DNA of 64,000 nt from Oxytricha trifallax (lineage: Eukaryota; Ciliophora; Spirotrichea; Sporadotrichida; Oxytrichidae): positions 1 to 64,000 of the forward strand of contig ARYC01000316.1 of NCBI GenBank assembly GCA_000711775.1, written 5' to 3'. The notes beneath the pieces were generated by a model, which saw only the letters and a program-made list of their open reading frames with translations, ran no database searches and was not told the origin of the DNA. This document shows positions 1-10,989 of the stretch, in pieces. Position 1 is the stretch's first letter, and every line of letters starts with the position of its first letter. The position numbers were made by a program, and so were the translations under genes.

Positions 1-2
1 AG

Positions 3-394
3 TACTTAAATGAAGTTATTTAAGAAGCTCACAAGAAACGATACAGCATCTCTCCTGAAGAAAAAGAGAAGCAAGGTATTAAAATAAATGATACCTGGCT
101 GTAGGAACTTTAAAAACATCCTTTCATCTCAAGTAAGCTTAGTCTACTAACTTTATAGAAAAAACTGGTACTGCTATATACTTGATGAAAGAGCGCAGCA
201 AATTAAACAGAGAGAGAAAGTCTCAAGTAAAACATGAATTGAGCAAGAGGCTCTTCAAAGATTTATAAAAACCAGAAGAGATGAACATAGATGCAGGAGC
301 TGGCACTAAGAGAAGAAACATAGGCCAAGCAAGCCCTTAAGAGGAAGAAAAGAAAGAGAAGCCAAATCCCTTTACGGGCAAATTTAATATGTGA
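3..394 (+). pseudogene. TBE accessory ORF, C-terminal part, frameshifted
   Basis: A hydrophilic, lysine- and glutamate-rich C-terminal segment runs from the window edge to TGA at 392-394, with several TAA/TAG read as Gln. It starts YLNEVIQEAHKKRY and ends with a charged tail near EEEKKEKPNPFTGKFNM. Two frame changes are needed, near 165 and near 235. Known TBEs encode two accessory proteins besides the transposase (about 22 and 57 kDa). From this C-terminus alone I cannot say which one this is, and no zinc-finger or kinase motif falls in the visible part. Its convergent position next to the transposase supports TBE membership. Confidence 0.6.
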
Positions 395-400
395 ACTTAT

Positions 401-1440
401 TCATTCATTTAAATCTAAAACTTATTTATATACACAAAATCTCCCTTCTCTTGCGCATACTTTAGCTTTATCATCGCTGACTCTCTTAGCAGCACTCTTA
501 ATAAAATCTACTGTATCTATCTTTAAATCATGCATCAGATGGTAGAGCAGCAATTTCTTATAATGACCTTTCAATAACCCCAATATAATTCAATTCCATT
601 GAACTAAGGGCTGTAAGGAACATTAAATACAGGTGTTATGTTTAGCCTTTCATATTCCTTTCTTGAGTCTTTAGTTTTATGAACTGATAAGTTATCAACG
701 AACAGAATAATCTCTTAGTCAGCGTATTTGTCTCTGAGTTATTGTAAGAACTTAATATATTATTCAGTCTTTATAGAGCGAGGGTGGATAACATAAGTCT
801 CTAGGCCACTATCTTCACTGATTCCACCAAGGATTGCATGAGTTTATATCTTAACCTTTTAGTCATAAACTTCTATATTACTATACCTCTTGTACCAAGA
901 CCTTGATATAAATGTATTGAATGTAAATACGGCTTCATCAGCGTGTATAAACTTTATATTAGGCTCTTAAGACCTCTGCATTTAATCGAATATATAATTT
1001 AAATTATACTTATAAAATGGAACATTAAAGTCAATCACTCTCTTAATGCGATTGACTGTCTTGTAAGATATTCCATTCTTTTTATATATGTTTGCTATAG
1101 ATTAAGCAGAGATTTGAAGCTCAGGATATTGGCGATGAAACATCACAGCTCTCTAGGCCAGAGAGAAGTGAGCCCAGTATTCAAGAGTCTTATCATTAAT
1201 TAGATAATCGATATGATGCTGCTAAAATTTTAAGGGTCTCTTAGGCTTAGAATTAAGATGCTATCTCTTTAAATTCAATGCTAATAGACAGTGAGACCTC
1301 ACAGTTGCTGAAGATTTATGGAGTAGCCTTGCTAAAGACTTATAATTCAGAACAGCCTTGATTTATTCACTATATTCATTACATCCATATAGCAACTTAA
1401 ACAATAAATCTATATACTCACTTAAAATACTAATATTTAA
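401..1440 (-). pseudogene. TBE DDE transposase (42-kDa type), one frameshift
   Basis: A Tc1/mariner/IS630-superfamily transposase of about 345 codons, readable only with TAA/TAG as Gln. An N-terminal helix-turn-helix-like region (NYKSLARLLHKSS) is followed by the catalytic domain. The first Asp lies in KFIHADEAVF, the second in LFVDNLSVH and the Glu in PYSPQFNGIELYWG, with 34 residues between the second D and the E (D34E). The frame shifts by one base just after YWG (around 560), then resumes LKGHYKKLLLYHL to the TGA at 403-401. All Trp codons in it are TGG and the only in-frame TGA is at the frameshift, so TGA is not Trp here. No clear initiator ATG was found. The family cuts and pastes the element and, in Oxytricha, is linked to germline DNA elimination. 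Confidence 0.88.
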
Positions 1441-1536
1441 ACATTTAACCCCTACATAAACCCTAATTAAAACCCTAATAAAGTATGCACTAATAGTCTA
1501 CTTTTATCAATCAAAAACTCAATCAAACTACTGAAA

Positions 1537-1552
1537 GGGTTTTGGGGTTTTG
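1537..1552 (+). repeat. Telomeric repeat forming TBE terminal inverted repeat
   Basis: The sequence GGGTTTTGGGGTTTTG is the spirotrich telomere unit G4T4. In TBEs the terminal inverted repeat begins with such repeats. No poly-telomere tract continues outward, so this is a transposon end and not a chromosome end. Confidence 0.85.
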
Positions 1553-3043
1553 AATCCATTAGTAAGAATAATGAAAAAATAATTAAAAATGAGCGAATAG
1601 AAATTATAAATTTACTTTAGAAAAAAGAGTAAGAAAGGCATTTTGGCTTCGCATTTAGCAGATAAAAAAACCCATTACTCAATTGAGCGAGTCTAAAACC
1701 ATTATAAACTTAATTGAAAGCAGAGTTCAGTTTTCTAGTGTCATTGAGAAAAGTTGGAGTTAAAAAGGAATAAAATTTAGTTCCAATTTTTCCCAACAAC
1801 CGTGTCAAGTTAATGTAATTGCTGGAATTTAAAATCACGGTTAGGTCTACTTTCAAATATCAAAATGATATAATAATAGTAAACCTTTTATATCTTAATT
1901 TGGGATTTGATAGATATTCTGTACAAAGATAATAAAAATTTGAGAATAAATACCTTATTTTTTGTAGATAATGCCACATATCATAAAAATCAATTCATTC
2001 ATAGAAAGTTAATGTTGCTTTAAATTAGCATTTATTATTTGGGATCATACAATTTTGAAATGGCATCTGTTGAAAAATCATTTTCCTTCATTAAAAAATT
2101 ATAAGTTTAAATACAAAATCAGAAAAGAAGGATGAATTAATAATAATCTATGAAAGAAATATAGTTTCACTAACTACGATTGGGTTGTTGGAGCTTTTAA
2201 ACAAGCAAGCTCTTACAATTTCACTTAAATACTGAGATTTTTATGAATTTTAAGAGTCTTAGTAAGAACTATAATTTTTAATTGAGATCCCTATTATAAC
2301 CCATCTAAATAAATCAATAAATTAATTAAAAAAAACCCTAGCAAGTTTAAAAATATCCACCGATGCCACTAAAGTGGACAACATCAGTTTAGAATATTAA
2401 TATTAATTAAATTTAAATTATATCCTTTTCATTGTTTATTATATTTTGCATATTAAATAAATACCAACTTAAAGTTATTTGAAAGTAATGATTATTTTTC
2501 ATAATAATTTTCTATATTTAAATACACATTTAAAAAAATTTTGAATATTTAAGTAGAAGCATTTAATAATCAACAATTAAGAATACTTATAAATATTTTT
2601 TAGAAATATTATTTAAAATGAAGAGCTAAGTCGAAATCAATTTTTAATCTTAGCTCGTATAAATAAATTATCTTTACTTTTTATCTATATTAACTTTTTT
2701 AGATTAATACCTAAATAAAATTAATGATAATAGTTCAATCCAATAATCATAGAATAATTATGCTTTTTTAACAATTTAATTGGTTACTTTATAGATTAGT
2801 TTATATATGATTTTAAATCTTAAATTTTAATTACTTTTTATTAAAACCATAGTTCATAATTGATTACTAATATTAATTTACTTATACTACTTTAACACGC
2901 ATAACTATTTTTAATATGTTATGAATAATAAAAATTAAATATCTCAATTTGATTAATTTTTTCTTCAAAAAAGCGATCGTTTAAATTATTAATATTAGTT
3001 CTATAAATTTAAAAGTTTTAAAGTAAATTAAGTTAATTAATTA
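1553..3043. other. AT-rich stretch without a supported gene
   Basis: Flank outside the TBE. A plus-strand frame from an ATG near 1590 stays open with TAA/TAG as Gln (starts MSEQKLQIYFRKKSK), and a TGA-free frame covers about 1721-2057, but neither exceeds chance expectation or shows a motif. I see nothing else in it. Confidence 0.4.
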
Positions 3044-3296
3044 TCAAACAATATCTCCGTATTTTAGGCCTCTAAATTTTTCATTTTCAATTTGAAGGCC
3101 TGCTGATATAATGCCTTCTGTGATGTTATTAATCCTTGCAAACAATTCAATTATTCTAGCAAAAGGAGGATTAATTTTTTAATATGGTATAATTAATTAG
3201 AATTCTTCGGGCTTCTCTTTTTGTTGCTTTGATATTATTTGAGAATGAATGTAATGCAAAATAATTATTTATGGCTTAATCCTCTATTCCTACTAA
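3044..3296 (-). pseudogene. C-terminal coding segment, unknown protein
   Basis: A TGA-terminated minus-strand frame (stop at 3046-3044) with TAA/TAG as Gln gives about 80 residues of protein-like composition. It is rich in E, G, A and P, including KPEEFQLIIPY, PPFARIIELFARINN and EGIISAGLQIENEKF. It continues directly from the low-coordinate edge of the A1 repeat, and the coding sense of A1 is the same strand. It may therefore be the 3' part of the gene seen at 3669-4363, with A1 between them. I do not recognise a family. Amphipathic helix spacing suggests a helical bundle, which is inference only. Confidence 0.45.
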
Positions 3297-3668
3297 TCAT
3301 AGTTTATAATTTGGAAAATTTAGTGAATTTATAATTTAATTAAAGTTAATCAGAATACTTAATATACAATTAAAAAATGGAAATGTCTAATAAAGCGTTT
3401 CATCTTCTTGATCTTCATCGTCATCTTCATCCTGATTAATCTCAAAGTCTTTTAAGTCCCCTCAATGTGTAGTCTTGCGAAGCACCTGTCCAGTGACACC
3501 TGTGGTCTTACTAGGTGGGACCACTAAAAAATAAAAAATAAAGATATTCTTTTTAAAACTTACATTTTAAGTGAGTGCTGTACTTCAGTCTGCGTCTGAT
3601 CTATAAGAATACTTTTTAATATATAAAGTTTTTGATTAAATTTATCAATTTCCTATTATAAATCATAA
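3297..3668 (-). repeat. Family A module, copy A1
   Basis: Best-preserved copy of a ~370-bp repeat also found at 7.0, 11.0 and 15.9 kb. Edges are imperfect inverted repeats (ATAGTTTATAATTTGG on one side, the complement of CCTATTATAAATCAT on the other). On the minus strand a 30-bp candidate intron (3563-3534, GTAAGT...TTTTTAG) joins a basic segment (YSTHLKLV) to PPSKTTGVTGQVLRKTT, followed by an acidic tail NQDEDDDEDQEDE and ETLYQTF. One TGA interrupts it before the tail (TTH-stop-GDLKD), where other copies have Arg. Either a decayed conserved exon pair or a mobile module. Confidence 0.6.
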
Positions 3669-4363
3669 ATATTATTTCAAATTAATGGTCTAGATAGTAG
3701 CCCAGCCCTTTTGAGATATTTCTATTTGAGTAAATTTCTCCCAAATAATATCTACATAAGAGCACCTATATTTTTTAATATATTCTAAACCAAACTTCAA
3801 CTTTCTTTAATGAGTAATCAAAAAGAATAAAAATTAAGTTTTCTAAACTTTTACAATCTTCAAAGTTATAAGTTTTGTATTGCTTAAATTATCATAGTCA
3901 AAATAATGATTGTATCTGGAAAAGATTCATCTGTGATAGCTACATTTTCTAATTCACCAAATAATTCAGAATTGAAATAATCAATTTAATTTTGATTGAA
4001 GTATGTCTTGCTTATTAGCTGCTTAGTTACTGTTTATTTCTCATACATATTGTTGAATTTATGTTTCAGCTTCTACTTTTGATTAAGCTAATTTTTTCTA
4101 ATTAAATTTTAAAGCTGAATTTTCCATTAATAATTAAATGATCCTCTCTTTTATATTTCATAATCTTTAGTCATTTATCTCTAATCAAGAATACTTAAAG
4201 TTGCTCTAATTTTTATGCATAAGCATTCAGATTATATCTCTCGTTTCATCGAGGATGGTCCATACACGCCTTAGTGCTTTTTAACGCACCTTTCTTTTTC
4301 TTTTGCTATCATAAAGGTTTCATTCAAAGCAAAATTAAAGTTTTTTTGAAGTTCTGAGAAGTT
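3669..4363 (-). pseudogene. Coiled-coil-rich protein segment, unknown, frameshifted
   Basis: About 230 codons on the minus strand read with TAA/TAG as Gln, with a frame change near 3895. The composition is protein-like: FALNETFMIAKEKERC, KHQGVYGPSSMKREI, then long K/Q/N-rich helices (RKNQLNQKQKLKHKFNN), then ELFGELENVAITDESFP. Past the frame change it continues FGLEYIKKYRC and SYVDIIWEKF up to the A1 repeat. Cys residues (SECLCIK) do not form a recognisable zinc finger. It is divergent with the B-box-like gene at 4583. No family is recognised. A coiled-coil protein is the most I can say. Confidence 0.5.
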
Positions 4364-4582
4364 AGTTTTAGATGTGATAAAATGTTAACAAGATAAGCTC
4401 ATACAGAAACCAAAGTTAATTTATTGATTTAATTAAATTAAATATTTAAGAAATTTACCAAAATTTATTGTGGTTACGGTAGACATTTTAATAAAAAAGC
4501 TTTATTTTCAAGTAATACTAGAAAAAATTATGCCATTAACATATTAAATTAAATTAATTACGTTTAATTGGTAGGGTATGTA

Positions 4583-5134
4583 ATGAGCTAAGATATATTT
4601 ACTTGCAGTTCAAAAACAGATAATCTTGTAATATGCACAGATTGTTATTTACTTGGTAATAGATTTTTATAATGTGAAAAATGAAACGAAGGAATAAAGA
4701 GATAAAGAATTTAATACAAAGAATAATGATTTTAATTTAACATACCATTAATGAGACATGGAAAACCATGAATATCAAAAGCAATAAAATAGTAAAATTT
4801 ATATAATAAATAAAATAGGAAAATTAAATCAATGATTATTAAATAATATTATTAAATTATTAAGCTGTTAACGATGTCAAATTTGGGATATTTTACTGGA
4901 TATATGTAATGGAAACAAAATAATAAATAAAAATAATTTATCTTTAAATGGAAATAGTAAAAGAAAAAATGGCTAAACTAAGAGCTCAAGAAATCAGGGA
5001 AAAAAGCACTTAATGTAAAAAAGATAAAAGTATCAAAACCATCAATCGCTGAAAATGTAAAAGAATTTGACGGTGTGCTTAGATAAAACGTTGAAATACT
5101 AAAAAATATATTAATAAATACTTAAAGAAAGTGA
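4583..5134 (+). pseudogene. B-box-like / coiled-coil protein, broken
   Basis: ATG at 4583 opens a frame with Cys spacing reminiscent of a B-box zinc finger: TCSSKTDNLVICTDCYLLGN then FLQCEK. An in-frame TGA and frame change follow near 4680. The next frame gives MKRRNKEIKNLIQRIM, and after a gap a lysine-rich helical part (MEIVKEKMAKLRAQEI) with another frame change near 5015. It then reads KPSIAENVKEFDGVL to TGA at 5132-5134. B-box followed by coiled coil is the order of TRIM-type proteins, which ciliates have in large families, but a His ligand of the B-box is not evident. The function is therefore uncertain; the protein-like character is better supported. Confidence 0.45.
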
Positions 5135-5206
5135 TACTAAAAAGAACTGATTTAATTCTTAATTTATTTGAAGTGAAATATAATTAAATTTTCTAAATAG
5201 CACTAA

Positions 5207-6715
5207 ATGAATATAGAATTTAAAGAAGAAGTATTAGTAGCTTCGACTCTTATCTTTTTCAGATAAAAGAATAAAATCTGTAATGATAGGTGGTTGTAAG
5301 ATTATAAGTTAAATAAATTAGAGATATTTTATTTGTATTAACATCCAATAAAATTTGGGGTTTCTTAAAAACCTTATATTTAATGAGATTTGAACTCGTA
5401 CTATTGAAATTCTAGTAATAAATTATATTTTAAGAATTTATGTGAAATATCTTGGTATTATTTCATAATATTAACTATAAATGACAAAAATACAAAGTTT
5501 CTTTTTATATCTCAAAAAAATAAGTACCTTAATATTCTTTAATAAACTTAGAAGTAAAGCATATGAATTGAGTGAATTTCTCAAAGAGTAAAACCTATGA
5601 TACAGGAAAAAATATCGTTAAAATGACTAAAAGAAATATTAACCTTGGCATAGTTTAATGTATAGTAAGAATGATTTAATGAAGAATGAGGTCTTTCTCT
5701 AATGAAAAACAAAGAATGTTTAAATATATTAGAAGACTCAGATAATTAAATATACTTAATGATAAAAAGTTAAAAATCATTATAAAAATGAAATATTTCT
5801 AATTTTAGACATCACCAATAGTATTTGCTTTTGTAAATATTATGTTATGATGAATATGACTATTTTACATATCACTATTATTTCAATTTTTATTTTTCTT
5901 TTATAAACAAAGAGAAAAGTTTACTAAATCAAAAGTTAGAACCATAAAATTTTTGTATATTTATTACAATTTAAAAAATAAATTGATTCATGAAAACCGT
6001 ATCCTTCCGCAAATTATTAAGTGTGATAACTAAACGCCAGTGATAAGAAATAAGAATCAGGCCCTTCACTTACTAGTGTTTTGTTATAAATACGAAAAGG
6101 CGTAAGGACTTTAACAATTAAGTGATTTATAATTGAATTAATTTTTTTTATAATGTAAAATATGCAATCTCTGTCAAATTGAAAGGAAACAATAAACTAC
6201 CTATAATAATTAAAAAAAAGATATCAAAATAATCATCTTATTGTTAAAAAGTTTCAACACTTACTTGTGTAGATTATTAATTGCTTTTTATATAGCATTT
6301 ACATTGATTGGGAGTTTCATTTGTTTTACACAGCATTATATAGACCATTATCAATAAGAAAGAATGGGATAAATACAAAAGATTTATGGACTTTTAATCG
6401 ATTTGTGATTACTATAAATATAGAAATGCAGAAAACAATGTAAATTTAATAACTTATATATGGGTAGGTTTATATGATACCTTTTGTATAAGTCAAGTAG
6501 TTGGATTACTTTCTGTATTTTAGTAATGATAATAATGCAAAATATGCGAATGCGTTAAAGATAATTGTCTTAATTTATAATAGGTCTTATTATATAACAT
6601 ATTTTAAGAAATAGCTTAGGATATTTAGAAATTAATTAAGAAATATAGATTTGAAATATATATATATGCACAAGAGTTTTTGTTTTGTAAAATATTTTTT
6701 AAACCACTTAATTGA
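5207..6715 (+). pseudogene. Series of broken coding segments, same strand, unknown
   Basis: Four plus-strand segments look protein-like with TAA/TAG as Gln, separated by TGA or frame changes. They are 5207-5386 (MNIEFKEEVLVASTLIFFRQ), 5538-5705 (KLRSKAYELSEFLKEQ), 5702-5790 (CLNILEDSDNQIYLMIK) and 6311-6715 (KKEWDKYKRFMDFQ, LITYIWVGLYDTFCISQVV, KICECVKDNCLNL). They could be pieces of one long gene following the B-box-like segment and leading to the A2 repeat, all on the plus strand, but the order alone supports this. The second frame of 6250-6720 is also open, so frame choice there is uncertain. No family is recognised. Confidence 0.35.
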
Positions 6716-7005
6716 CTCTCTATATGCTTCGTAATTTATCTGAATAACCTAAATTATCATAATGCCCTGGCAACGACTTTGAATAATCTTCAGGTTTAAA
6801 TTCTTTCAAAAATCTTTTATAAATTAAACAATTATAAATACTTTAACAGCCAAAATTAATAAAATAAGGACCTTATATAACATTAGCGACAATTGTAGCA
6901 AAAGCTGTAATATTAATGAGGTTAAAATGTGAGGATAATGATTCGTAGAAAATCTACATGACATATAAATTAATTTCAAAAGTGATTAAGTTATCGCAAT
7001 GCATA

Positions 7006-7350
7006 ATAATGATTTATAATAGGAAATATATTAAAAAGTATTCTTAATGATAAAACATAGGTGGAGATAAAGCTCTCAATTATAATATAAGTTACAAAAA
7101 GAATATCTTTTATTTTTTTATTTTTAAGAGGCCACTTCGTTAGAACACTGGTGTCACTAAACAGGTGATTCGCAGAGTAACGCAAAGAGAGGACTTAGAG
7201 GATATTTAAGAAAATCTCATAGATGACGATGATGATCAAGAGGATGAAACGCTATATTATACATTTTCATTTTTAATTATAAAATAAGATTTGTGATTGA
7301 CTTTAATTAAATTATTAATTCACTAAATTTTTAAATTATAAATTATGAAT
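7006..7350 (+). repeat. Family A module, copy A2
   Basis: Same module as A1 in the opposite orientation. It starts AATGATTTATAATAGGAAAT and ends AAATTATAAATTATGAATC. The tail frame is intact with TAA as Gln: TGVTKQVIRRVTQRE, then EDIQENLIDDDDDQED and ETLYYTF. The intron donor has decayed (ATAAGTTAC instead of GTAAGTTAC). It lies directly upstream of a transposase-like segment on the same strand. Confidence 0.6.
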
Positions 7351-7415
7351 CTAAAGAGTATGTCTAGCTAGAATTTCTAACATAAAAATCTGCTTTAAAA
7401 AACCTAAAAAGATGA

Positions 7416-8130
7416 ACAATCAATGAATCAACAATTATGATACTTGATAAGCCAAAAATAACTTTAAAAAAGTAGCACTTATTGCTACCATATAGATTAA
7501 ACTAATTTAAATCTAAATTTTAAACAAAGGCATTAAAATACTAAACAGTTTTTAACATTCTGAAGAATAATTGCGTCAAATTTAAATAGGTAAAAAAGAC
7601 TAATCATCTTACGTACAATAAAAATTGTAACTTGATAAATTGATGAATAAAGGGAGAAATAATTTTGTAACCTTCTAGATCTTTAATTCAAGAATCAAAA
7701 CAATATATGTTGATGAAGTCGAATTCAACACTCCCTCCCTAAAGTATATGGCTTGTTGTTAAAGTTATTAAAATATTAACTTTAACAATAGGGCATAAAA
7801 ATAATTAATTTATCAGCCATTGTTTTTATCAGTGAAGATCAAGGAATTGAAAGCTTTCTTATAAAATTATTGATCAATAAAAAAAGTTTGACTTATTGTA
7901 ATCTTTTCAAGATGTTCAGAGACTTAATGAAAAATGAAGATTTGTTTATTTATGAACAAATCAAAAGAAATAGTGAATCTGATCAAATAATTTGGATGGG
8001 CAATAATTTATAGTTCCCTTATTCATCATTGTTCCACAGTATTGAAGGTACATTTTAAATAATTATAAGATATTAAAAAGTTCAACTATAAAAGTTAAAC
8101 TTTTAAATCGCTAATCAAAAACAAATTTGA
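7416..8130 (+). pseudogene. Decayed Tc1/mariner-IS630-like transposase
   Basis: Two or three frames must be joined, with TAA/TAG as Gln. The parts are an N-terminal stretch (STIMILDKPKITLKKQH), a segment at about 7675-7735 with TIYVDEVEFN, which resembles the first catalytic Asp motif, then INLSAIVFISEDQGIESF and, near 8000, LQFPYSSLFHSIEGTF. The last matches the family's pattern PYSP-F-PIEG-FS, where the E is catalytic. The expected second Asp (DN--H) is degraded to IYEQIKRN. The order and spacing fit an IS630/Tc1-type transposase unlike the TBE copy at 0.4-1.4 kb. End at TGA 8128-8130. An intron-like GTAACT...TTCTAG may explain the break near 7630-7680. The A2 module sits immediately upstream. 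Confidence 0.55.
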
Positions 8131-8182
8131 ATTATAAAAGATGTAATATTAACAATAAAAAAAGAATAAATAATTAATTTAA

Positions 8183-9016
8183 TCAAAGATAATATAGAAT
8201 CATGAAAGACTTTATTAATACTTATTTTTATGCCTGATAGTAAGTTTAATTTACTTTAAAGTAATTAATAAAATTAAGTTCAAATAATAAACTTGCATCT
8301 TTTTCAATCTATATAGCTCTGTCTATTGCCTTGATTAATTCTATTAAACGATCATTTCTTCCTCTTCTTGATTGTCGTAACATTGTTGCAACTAAAAAGT
8401 ATTTATTTTTTTAGTTATTTCGCTTTTGCCTTACATTACACTTTATGCAATGATTATCCTTTGTCCTTGGACTCTACACTAAATTTTAAATATTAAAAAA
8501 TAATATATTAGAAAAAAAATAGTTCTTCTTTAATATCTTAATAAATATATTTCTTGTTTATATTGTTTGTAGCTTAGAGAGTTTCTAGGTTATTCTGGCT
8601 TTTTACTAATTCTTGCATATAATCAGGAGCTAATGTCCCAGCTATTAAATTTCAAAAAATCTCACTAAGTCAATTATTTTGAGTCATTGTATTACATTAA
8701 GGTGTCTCATAGTGTTGTAGTCAACTTATACTTATTTAATATATTCTTGTTTTTAAATTCTGGATAGTGAGGTACTTCAATCGTATTGAGATTCTTTTAT
8801 TTTCTTAATAATTTTGAGTTTTAATAAAAAATCTTTAAAATTCTCAATGTATTATTTTTGTAGACTGGAAGTCAATATCCATCTAAATAATAATTATATA
8901 ATTAAAAGTAATATTTAAGCCTAGATTATTTTAGGCCAAATTATCTTCAGTGGATGACTGGTATAGGCTCCTTAAATATCATTATATTAGTTGCTAATCT
9001 GAGTTTGAGTGTCCAT
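8183..9016 (-). pseudogene. Unknown protein with CxxC motif, broken
   Basis: ATG at 9016 begins MDTQTQISNQYND. After TGA and frame changes (8760-8690) the best-supported part runs to TGA at 8185-8183. It comprises NLIAGTLAPDYMQELVK, NNLETLQATNNINKKY, a Cys-pair segment HCIKCNVRQKRNN, then LRQSRRGRNDRLIELI and AIDRAIQIEKDASLLFEL. Residue composition (E, D, R, A) is well above AT-rich noise and the C-terminal 150 codons are uninterrupted. The single CxxC could be half of a zinc site. Other frames in 8500-8700 are also open and look deceptively protein-like, so the middle is uncertain. No family is recognised. Confidence 0.5.
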
Positions 9017-10116
9017 TGTATTTAAAAAAAAAGGTTGATGGTAAAATTCATAAAGTTCAAATTCTAAATAGAATTATAGTTTATCATAAATTAATTATGA
9101 ACATGATAAAAGTTGCTAACTTTAGTATCAGGTTGTGACAATACTGAATAATTTATAATAATAACTCACTCATGATCTTTTTTCATTAAACTCTATAATT
9201 AAACCTTGACTGTCTTGTTCTTTTTTAATTTATCATTTATACTTCAATTATAATTCTTGGTGACTTGATTGAAAATTCTAATATTTACTATGGTTTAAAC
9301 AAATTCAAAATAACTATATGATTTAAACAAATTTATCAACATTGATATCTCAGAAATTATTAAAATTAGAACGGGACAGTTATATTGATAACTATCTCGA
9401 GAAACAATTATTTCAATAATAATAATTCGTCGACAATTTAAATTTTGAAAAAGAATATACATAAAGTTAAATCTAAATCAATTCAGGGCAAGAATTATTA
9501 ATTTATTAATTAATTATTAGAATATTATTAAAAAAGCATGGTGAAGTGTAATCAATAGTATGAGTGGCTACTATCAAAAATATATGGGTAAATGAGAAGG
9601 GATTGAAGAATGATATTTTTTTACAATAAAAAAATAAGGATGGTATTAATAGAATAATTATGACATGAATACAAAAGAAACCCAAAAAGAAAATTAATAA
9701 TGTAAGACTTACAATAAAATAATAACACGCAATCATTCTTGAAGGATCAAAAGAGGTAAAGAGTTTTAAAAAATAATTGAAACTCTAAAGAAAAATGGAA
9801 ATATATATTTGTCATTTATAGAAGGGAGTTTTGAGCCTACCCACATCAAAGTATAGAAAATCATTATATTACTCTTAATTAAAATCAACTTTAATCAATA
9901 ATTGTCAATCCTAATGTGAGAATATTATCTTTTAATTAATTAATTAGCTTATATTTAAAGGAGAGATTCTTGAGTAATATTAAAACAGTAAAAACAATTC
10001 TGAATTGGTATTAGCTAGAATTACTATAAAAATTCAAGGATTTATAATTAAGAACTTTAAATTTTAATCAACATGAAAAATAAATATATTAAAATATCCT
10101 AGATGTTTAAGAAAAA
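9017..10116. other. AT-rich stretch, only weak open frames
   Basis: Short plus-strand frames near 9535-9665 (MVKCNQQYEWLLSKIYG) and 9750-9855 (GSKEVKSFKKQLKLQ) are open with TAA/TAG as Gln but are too short to call. No repeat or RNA gene seen. Confidence 0.35.
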
Positions 10117-10738
10117 ATGAAGTTTAAAGTCAATAAAATATTGAGTATAATTAATAATTCAAATAGTAGCTGATATTTTTACAGCGAAATACAAATTATA
10201 TTAGAATAAGCTAAAAATTTAGGATTAATAATTGAAGATTGGTCGAAAGAAGATCTCTATTTAAAAAAATGCATAATATTTAAGAATAATAATATTAAAT
10301 TAAAGATTGTTTCCAAAAAATATGCTGATTTAATAATTGTGGAATTATTTTAGACATCTTAAATATTTCAAGCAATTAAAACTAAGTAAACTAAAAATAA
10401 ATACTATTCATTCAATTTCAATATGATTAATTAACTCTTGTGATCAAGTCCTTTGACTATAAGTTCACAGAGATATAAAATATGAGAATTTACTCATTCA
10501 TACATTTCATATTTCTGAAGTATTTATTTGCACCTTTGAATTCTTATTTAAGTCAAATGATAAATCCAACTCATAGCCAAACTTTCACAATCCCTAAATA
10601 TGCAGTAAAATTGTGTTAAATATTAGATTACAAATTTGGGACATTTACTCACTAGGACTAATGATACTTGAGTATATTGTAGGGCGAGTCTACTTTCTAT
10701 AAATGGAAAATAAATCATTTGACTTTCACTTAATTTGA
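10117..10738 (+). pseudogene. Protein kinase relic
   Basis: ATG at 10117 opens a frame with one TGA, then SEIQIILEQAKNLGLIIEDW and KIVSKKYADLIIVELF to about 10440. After a frame change near 10441 comes the kinase catalytic-loop motif VHRDIKYENLLI (HRD at 10466-10474). About 65 codons further is IWDIYSLGLMILEYIVGR, matching the D-x-W-S-x-G region of the C-lobe. A DFG motif and the glycine loop are not evident, and TGA precedes HRD. The order and spacing fit a eukaryotic Ser/Thr kinase, decayed. TBEs encode a zinc-finger kinase, but nothing shows that this belongs to one. The stop is TGA at 10736-10738. Confidence 0.55.
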
Positions 10739-10989
10739 TTGATTTATTTGAAAACTTTAAAGTAAATCATTTTCTAATTGAATTATTTTGCAAAATATTA
10801 ATGACAATGATTAGAGTGTTAATGCAAATGATATTAACTTTGTTTGTGCTTTTTATAGTTTTTAATGAGATGCGATTAATTTTGTTAATTAATTTCTAAA
10901 AAAAATAAACTTAATTCATGTCTATAATACTGATAAAAACAATAATAGCAAGCAAAATTGAATATGGGAAGTATAAATTCGAAATCTTA

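Larger units (their letters stand above)
1..1552. mobile_element. TBE-type transposon, right end (truncated by window edge)
   Basis: This is the end of a telomere-bearing element of the kind known from Oxytricha germline DNA. It carries a DDE transposase gene on the minus strand and the 3' end of another ORF on the plus strand. The two converge, with stops 7 bases apart (394 and 401). The outer edge is telomeric sequence, G3T4G4T4G, at 1537-1552, which read inward begins CAAAACCCCAAAACCC. The bases just outside are AAT, which fits the ANT target duplication known for TBEs. The rest of the element lies left of the window. Both ORFs contain frameshifts, so this copy looks inactive unless the breaks are consensus errors. 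Confidence 0.85.

Noticed and set aside
8500..8720. Protein-like frame with DFLKFNSWDISS and ISKKPEQPRNSLSY
   Set aside because: A different frame through the same bases continues uninterrupted to the gene end; this one is its shadow. It shows how easily open frames mislead here.
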